A stretch of DNA of 64,000 bases from Polydactylus sextarius (lineage: Eukaryota > Chordata > Actinopteri > Polynemidae). Below are positions 56,321-64,000 of the stretch, in pieces. Position numbers and translations under genes: made by a program. The DNA is taken from assembly GCA_016801845.1 (NCBI GenBank), contig CM028909.1, forward strand, positions 14,033,313-14,097,312. Direction: 5' to 3'. Position 1 is the first letter of the stretch. Every line of letters begins with the position of its first letter. The notes under the pieces were generated by a model. The model was not told the DNA's origin. It worked only from the letters and a program-made list of their open reading frames with translations, and ran no database searches.

Positions 56321-58711
56321 ACTAGTGCTGCTGTTTCCCATTTTCTTACTGCACTCTCCACCCTGCTTACTTAAAGTAGCCCCAGACTGGATTACTCTCC
56401 CTTATCTCATAATTTATTACACATCCTCATCCATTATACATAGAGGCACTACTCATGTCATGCAGAGGTCACACACAGCACATAGAAGACACAGGATTTC
56501 CCCGCATACATTATGTATCACAACTGCACACATGTTCTTTGTTTGGATTATGCAGTCCTCATCTCTTTGTTCTGTTCAAACCAGGAAACAACATTAATAA
56601 ATACAACCTCAGTTGTAAACCTATATGGATGAGCAGGATTTGACTCATCAAGGGGCTCAGTGTGACTCACCTTAGTTTTATTGTATAGACATGAATCACT
56701 TTCACAAAATAGTAAGTTTACCGTAATTGTACCATGACCTACCTGACAGACACACACACACACACACACACACACAATGAGTCAGGACCTCTTGTGTCAG
56801 TAATCTCATTCCTTCTCTAGCTTGGGCCTCTGCTTGTCTGAAGAGTTCCACTTACATCAGGAGCAACAACCCTCCCTGTACCCCACCCCCGTCCCCCCAC
56901 TCTCACTCATACACACACACACATACACTGACACACACATCTTTCTCACTGGGAAGCAGCGGGAATGGGGACCATGGGGTGGTTATTCCACTAAGAATAA
57001 TAAGGATCAGTCCAGTGTAGTTTAACTCTACAGACAGTTTTTGGTTGTTTTTATTTCTTGGCCCATTTATTGTACATTTCAGTTTCACTTTTTCCTCAAA
57101 GTATTTCTAACAAAAAACAACTATTTTCTGTAAACAGTCAGATAGTGCTACCTGCTTAACATCAAATGAAATGCAGAAAAAGTTTTGCAAACCACAGGTG
57201 AATAAAATCAAACATCTAGGAAGAAAAAGACCGAAATGTCTTTCTCAGAAGTTGTTGGAGGCCAAACCAACATACTCAGCCAAATCTATAGGACTCCCAT
57301 GGGATGATAATGCTTTGTGTGTGCTACGTGTGTAAAGCTGGAATTATGCTTATCTGGAGATAAACCTGAATACCTTTACATATGACGGTACACATTGGTA
57401 TGCTGATTTGTTGATCCATTACGTTTTTTTTCCATTTTTTCTTTAAGAGTTTGGACGTATATTTCAGTATTCTACCAGAAAATAGGAAAATAAATTTATC
57501 TCTTTGTTTAAATTTGGCCAATTGCTTCACAGTTTATTTCAGTTTAAATTGGTAGCTGTTTGTGAAAATTGTAGCTATTACAACTTTATTAGGCAATAAT
57601 ATGTCAGGGCAGTTTGTGTGTTAGCTTAGTTTGGAGTTCTTTTAACATTTAGTGTCCAGAAACCAGTAACCAGTGAGACATTCATCTTTATCACCTCATC
57701 TATATATCACTACCTCCAAATCCCCTCCCTTCCCAAAGGATTGAATGTCTGTGACTGAAACAAACAATGTAACCATATTATCTCAACAGAGGCAAGCAGG
57801 CAGTTCACTGTCTAGAAACAAGCTACAAAGCGCAGTAGAATAAATTCTAAGTTTGTCATCAATGTTTTTCTCTTGAGATCAGCACTTATTAATGTTGTAA
57901 CTGTTGAGTGTGTGAAGATATGTTGTGAGGAAAGATACTGGCTGAGAAAGAAAGTGTAATAGCTGTTGGTGTGTGCGGTCATATGATGAACCTGCATGAA
58001 CCATTAAGGCTACACACGGTCAGAGTCTGAGCCTCATCTGGGATTGATAGATAGTATTGATTGCTGTTGTCGTGGTTTGAGTATGATGATAATGGGCTCA
58101 GCATGTACCTACACATGTGTTGATGATTGGTTGAACTCGTAGCTTGTTTTCTGCCCTGCTGGGCGCAGACTGCTTTGTTTCTGGATGGAAGATTCACTCT
58201 CCCATTAGTAAATGTACAGTCTCCATGGTGACGCTGCGAAACGAGCTGCTTCGCTGCACTAAATGCTTGAATTATGAAAACATTTTTTTTGGAGCATAGA
58301 GCACACACACACAAACACTAACACAAATACACACACTACTACCCCCTGAAGCTTTTCAGAGTCTGTTGGTTTACGTGCTGTTTAGAAAAAGCAGAAGTGA
58401 GCTTGTTGCTCTTTTTGTCTCAGTCCAGTACACTACAGGGAAGTGAAAGAGGTACCTCTTAATAGAGAAGTGATATGTTTTGTACACAAATGTCCCTTGG
58501 AATAAGCTTTGATGTCATCAGTAATCACTTCTGTCACATGCCTGCCACAAAATACTTGGTCTTTGTCAAACACTGGAGGTCATTACCCAGCTTTTAGCTG
58601 ATGACTATCTGACCGCATCAGTGGTTCACCACTTCTAATTAGGTGTAACTCAATAGACCTTGTCATTGGCCTCTAAACCTTATCAGCAATGTGACAGGGC
58701 TTTGAAGAGAA

Positions 58712-58713
<2 letters not shown>

Positions 58714-58748
<35 letters not shown>
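58714..58748. repeat. (TG)17 microsatellite
   Basis: A TG tract; a CA tract of similar length follows about 95 bases later at 58843-58876, so the two could pair in the transcript. Confidence 0.9.
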
Positions 58749-58755
<7 letters not shown>

Positions 58756-58840
58756 GTGTCTCTCTGTCTGTCTGTCTGTGAAGATGTGCATGTTTTTTTC
58801 TGCTATACTGTTACCCCATCTACTGGCAAAAAACTAGAAC

Positions 58841-58881
<41 letters not shown>

Positions 58882-61354
58882 TCAAAGAACCTAATACATT
58901 CTGACACATCTGATTAATGAATTCCTCCTCCCACATCTGGATCTGATTCACGTTGCAGGTGATAGATCTGGTCACTCACTTATTCACTTTCTCTTTCTCT
59001 CTGTCTCACACACACGCACACACACACATTCACACACATACCTCCTGATGTGATCCTCAGTGGACACACCCAGGGCTTTCCTCTTACTAAGAGCCAGATC
59101 TTTACTTTGTGACTCATACTGCGGTCCAGTTACAGACCCCCACCTCCCCCCAAAAAATCAGCATAGCATTTTCTTTCCTCTCTGGCCAGTCACAATATAT
59201 AATCTTTGCCAATTATTAAATATGAAAAAAGCAAAGTAAAAACTAAAGAACAACATTCAGGTGACACAAACATTTGACAAAACCAGTGACTTTCCTTTCA
59301 TAGTCCTGTCTTAGTTCGGTGTCATTGTCACATTGGAAAATTTTCCTCATGCCAAAGAGTCATCTCTTCACTTAGTATTTTGGGTATACCGTCCTGTATT
59401 CAAAATGCCATCTATATATGTCACTTCCCTCTACACTTTTTGCACTCATGTAACTATATTAGCACACTTGAACTTCTGCAATTCAATTTTTTAAATAATT
59501 TACAAAAGAATTAGAATCAATAAATATAAACATCTACCCAGTGAACACTCCACCACCTCTTCAGTCAGTAATTAGAGTCAGACACAGTCAAACAATGATA
59601 CTCACGTGTTGGATTTGCCTGGATGAAAGACAGTTTGGCTCATGTGTAAGCATCACTTAAACAGTGGGGGCGGGATGCCAGCAATCCACTAGGCTGATAG
59701 TGGTGAATGTGTTAATTCATTATAGTATAAAAAGGCTCTGTTTGCCCATGGAATTGTTTTTTTAATGGATTATTATGGCTGTGTGTTGATGTAATTGTAG
59801 TTTTTCTCATTCTGTTTTAGGACTTTTCCCTTACCCACTATGCCTTTCCCTCTGTCTGAGTGACACTGCGTGTCAGAGACAGTACAGTTCACATGAAAAG
59901 TTGATGAGAGGCAGATTGTGGTGGGGTTCAGGAGGGTGATGGGGCATGTATTGCTCTTGTCATCCACTACCTGCTCTTCTCTGGGCCTCTCTGGCACTGT
60001 GCAGTTCTCTTTTGGCTCTGTCTGCTCAGTGCAGCGTGTAATCAATTACTTTTCCTGTCATTAAGGAGGGAACTTGACTAAGGGGAGGAGTGTGCTCTTT
60101 GTTCCACCACGTGTGGCCAAAACACTCGAAAGAACACCCATGGAGAAGACACACACACACACAAATATCACTGTCTTTATGCTTTGTACTTCATCTTCAT
60201 TCAGTTTGACAGGGTTTTCAGTTTTATTTTCAGTTAACAAACCACAAATGCCACACATAAATTACAAGATAATTAGATTTAGTTCAGAATTTATATTTAA
60301 ATATATTGTCGATTGATGATGTAAATGGCCCCAGCTTTAACAGCAGGACCCCACTGACAAACAAGACATTAATCTGTTTGTCTGTTAAAACAGACACACA
60401 CTCGCCTTCACCAGCACTCATATACACATATACAGACATAAACACATACACAAGTGCACAAACACATTAAGAGCTTTAACAGAGAGTAACATATGGGACT
60501 GCAGAGGGATTTGCAGGTCTAGAAACCCCCTGACACCCCCCATTTCAGTGAGAACAATGTCCTAATGTACCTTTTTATACTCTCTTGTGTTTACTGAGAC
60601 TGTTTGAGCCACATGGTGTCATTACTAACCTCTTTTATACACCACGTTACACGACTTAGTTTACTGTAAGACCAAACAAACAAGGGACAAACTGGGAATG
60701 AATGAAGCTTTCTTGTAGCTGTTCATCCACAGTGACTTTCACTGTTGGTTAAGAAAATATTTGCGTCACGTCTTTCCACTCATTTTCTGTCCATGTCTCT
60801 ATCTGCTTTCATACACACACGCAGACACACACATACACTGGTGGGTAATGTCCAAGTTGACTGCAGTCATTTGTTGCCAGAATTCTTAACTTCCACTCCT
60901 GTAGATCTCCATGGATATGTTTGGTTTGACTATGGGCCATTTCATTATTGTGAAACATACTGATGTTGAGCAACAAACACATGTTCTGGATGGGAGCTTG
61001 GGAAATGGACTAAAATCCCACAGACAGATTTTCCCACATTCTGATTTGGAAGAAAAGAAAACTTTCTTTGCTTCCTGGCTGTCATTTCCTTGGATGTCTA
61101 CAGTCTGTGTCCTATTAACAATATAACTGTATTCTTTCTTGAAGGCCTTGTCATTCAACCTCCTCTGTTTTTCCTATCACCCAACCAAACACCAAAACCA
61201 CTGTCACAGCTACTGTTGCCTAGACATCCCCCCAAGCTGAGTCCTTGTAAATCCCTATGGAGACGCTACAGAATAATCCACACTAATCCCTGGCTTCCTC
61301 TTATGGCAGGTTTGGAAAAGAATTAGAAAACTCAGGGATGTGGTCAGCAGTCTG

Positions 61355-61408
61355 CAAGGACAAGGGGGTTGGGACAAGGACAAGGGGGTGTGGACAAGGA
61401 CAAGGGTT
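61355..61408. repeat. 20-base minisatellite, about 2.7 copies
   Basis: The unit begins CAAGGACAAGGGGGT. The first two copies differ at two positions and the third is diverged at its end. Confidence 0.8.
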
Positions 61409-62864
61409 TACGATGGCCCTGGTGTGAGCATGTGCAGGACCCCCACATAGTTCAGACGGATGCGTTACCATGTCAACAATATGAGCGCACAATGGAAATA
61501 AACGGAGTGAGTGGATGTGTATTTGAATGGAGCCTCTTAACTTACAGAGGTCAAAATGTCACGACATTTGCCCGATGGCCAATTTCACCCCATTTCCTTT
61601 AGGGAAAGAGATTGATCTTGCCCTTCCTGAAGATGTTTTTAATTTACTTTATAGTTTTTTTTTTCTTATGATATCATCACAGGACCTACAGAGGAGATGA
61701 AAAGGGGTAAATGACCTGAATGGCCAATATGATGCTAAATCAACAAGCATAGAAAGGAACCATATAGACAGTCAATAAACATCTATTGTTGGAAGGCTAC
61801 AGGACTATGTTCTATTTCTTTGTTGAGGATAACAAAGAAATTGTAGCATAGAAATTAATATGAAGAATGTGTTAAAATATTATGATGTATGTTTTGTAGG
61901 TGCATTGTGAGATATTTACCTCTGAGATTTTTCCCTCGGTCCCAATTCAGTAAGGAAAAATTAAGGCATTGAAAAGTTATCATTAAATAATTGTCCTTTC
62001 TGAATCAGTGACCTTATGTGAATAATCCAAAGGCTTCACTGTGAAGAATTTTAATTGGAACTACGTCCTATAGGAGAAAAAAGGCCCACTGTAATGAACT
62101 CTCCTTGATATCTTAAATCTTAATAGCTTTTCTTTTTTATCACTTTATAGAAATACTAGAGAAATGCCATTGTAAAACATACGTAATCAAGCTATTGTAA
62201 GCTTACAGGGAGGCAAGACATTCAAAGTCACTAGGGTATAGAGGCTGCTGACTTTAGATGGTGAAAATGGTACAGAAACCAGCGTGTTAGTATTGTTATT
62301 GACTTCTGCCTTACAGAGGAACTGATCTGTTGTTTGTGTCTTATGAAAAGAGAAGAGGAAACTGTTTCTGAAAAAAGAGATATTAATGATAAGTTTAGTA
62401 TGAGTATGTTTTTTGTTGAAAAATGTGTTTTAGTGCTTAACATATTCCATTCAGTTCTTTGGTCAGATTCCTAAATAGTAAAATATACAATACATGTAAT
62501 TTACAATATATAATATATAATCTGCAAGGCGAGATACTACCAGAGTGAAGTGAACCAAAAAATGTATTTGAAGAGAAATTAACTGTTGCATGAAACATTG
62601 TTTTCACTGTTAAATGAGTACTTTCTTCTGTATTTACGAAAGGAGATTGAGGAAATGATCAGGTTCATTCCTCGGATGATTGGTTGGTTCCCACAGTTAA
62701 AAACACGTACGCACAAACTTCTCTAGTTCTCATTCATACACACATTCTACATCTATACAGCCTTTAAAGTACATTCTCAGATCCTCTGCAGGGGGTAAAT
62801 GAAACTGCACGGTTAAGGACAAGCTTTTTAGAAGCTTTGGGTTAGAATCCGTCTCAAATCTACA

Positions 62865-62865
<1 letters not shown>

Positions 62866-62945
<80 letters not shown>
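62866..62945. repeat. (CA)40 microsatellite
   Basis: The longest pure CA tract in the window, about 80 bases. Confidence 0.97.
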
Positions 62946-62947
<2 letters not shown>

Positions 62948-64000
62948 TACAACATGCACACCAGTGTTGAGCTTTGAAAGTTTAACAGTGGGGTGCGACA
63001 GGGGTTTGTAATGCGCATAAGACTTAAACCTTGCTTCCCGCCTATTGACTCCTACGGAGTTATTCTCTGGAGCTGTTTAGACATTAGTCACACACTTTTC
63101 TTTTTGCCCTCCTGCAATCATTTTCCCTTCCTGTTCTCCTCATTACACCATCTCTTAATCTTATCCTTTCCTGTGTGCAATGCTATGCACCAGTGCTCCC
63201 AACCATGAAAATTTTCCCAAGAGACCCAGGCTGCAGTAACCTGTTGAGCCAGATTTAAACCTGCTAGTATGCTGGCTGTTTTTTTTTCTTTTTTTTTTTT
63301 TAAGTTGTTGGTCTTTCTCCTGTGTCTTATGAAAGGAAGAGAACCTTTGAAGTCAACTTATTTCAGCAGTTCCACTTCATATTGTCCTCAGTCTAGACCT
63401 TAAGAATAGCACTCTCTCCCAGCAAGATCCCCATTAGATGGTTTTTGGTGGTCCAGACATGGAGAGTCCCTCAATTAACCACAAGAGCAACCTTTTAGAC
63501 CTGCAAGCTTTCATGGTGAACTTTGAGTATGTAACTGTGAGACCATATTTTCAGCATTTGGGTTTTGAGAAATTACTTGTGAAATAATCAGAATTCTTCC
63601 AACTTTGGCACAGTTTTGTGTTTTAGTGTACCCAATCAATCATAATAAAAGACTGAGATTGAGGTACATACAAGAGGTTATGTTCACATACTCTCGGTTA
63701 TTCTCTCTTGGGTATTTAAAGAAGTTGGAGAAGAAAAAAACATTTTACAGGACACTTCAGCTTTAAAAGACAATGAATGTCTGTGTGGCCAGGATGAAAG
63801 TGGGAAAAACAGCTGCTTTAGTGTAAATGTTTTTTAGTGAAAAAGCCAAAGAAAAGATATTAAATTCTGACAACTAAATACTGAGGAATGAAAATTTGAT
63901 AAGTAACTGAGAATGTGCGAGTGATAATGAAGAGGAGTATTCAAGTCTGATGAATGTGTGAAGGGGGTGTTTTATTTTTGTTTATATACAGTAGGTTATG

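Larger units (their letters stand above)
54445..64000 (+). other. nav1: nav1 intron, running to the window edge
   Basis: No further nav1 exon was recognised. Contents include a CTCF-like motif at 56307-56320, CA tracts at 56750-56776 and 58843-58876, a TG tract at 58714-58748, a 20-base minisatellite at 61355-61408 and a long CA tract at 62866-62945. The 206-codon plus-strand frame at 55977-56597 has no recognisable domain and is probably chance. Confidence 0.6.

Noticed and set aside
55977..56597. 206-codon plus-strand open frame
   Set aside because: Long for this composition, but it shows no family motif or promoter, and contains the CTCF-like motif in frame. Kept only as intron content; a BLASTP hit would reopen it.

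Overview
The window looks like nuclear genomic DNA from a ray-finned (teleost, probably percomorph) fish. It is gene-sparse and AT-leaning, with short exons bounded by GT/AG sites and many long (CA)n/(TG)n tracts. One decayed interspersed repeat resembles a type common in spiny-rayed fish. There are no bacterial-style operons; most long open frames are chance or microsatellite frames. All identities come from reading translations and splice phase by eye, without database searches.

Layout. (1) Bases 1-2500: no coding sequence, but a minus-strand TATA-like element, MEF2 site and short donor-ended exon near 2339-2490 look like a muscle promoter. Its position fits the 5' end of tnni1. (2) About 4930-7200, minus strand: phlda3, a single coding exon (6519-6941) with its stop codon one base before a splice donor, and a candidate p53 site upstream (7151-7170). 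(3) 8587-11916, minus strand: a complete five-exon csrp1 (two LIM domains, 193 aa), a probable non-coding first exon near 14.65-14.93 kb and a perfect CArG box in intron 1. (4) 16187-19647, minus strand: a multi-exon, intron-bearing HECT-type E3 ubiquitin ligase pseudogene, not visible as one open frame, with an in-frame stop, frameshifts and a lost terminal stop. (5) About 23.0 kb to the right edge, plus strand: the 5' part of nav1 (neuron navigator 1). Five coding exons (28270-54444) join in phase; candidate non-coding exons lie at about 23.2 and 24.5 kb, and a second promoter/start near 39.2-39.75 kb would give a shorter N-terminus. The rest of nav1 lies beyond base 64000.

The order and orientation (tnni1?) - phlda3 - csrp1 on minus, then nav1 on plus, match human 1q32.1, so this is a conserved block. 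The genes are not a pathway: phlda3 is a p53-induced AKT antagonist, csrp1 an SRF-regulated actin/Z-disc LIM protein, and nav1 a microtubule plus-end protein of neurons. The most noteworthy items are the HECT pseudogene, the dual-promoter nav1 N-terminus with several SxIP-type motifs, the nav1 exon flanked by complementary TG and CA repeats, the p53 and CArG sites, and an unassigned exon-like segment at 9122-9231.
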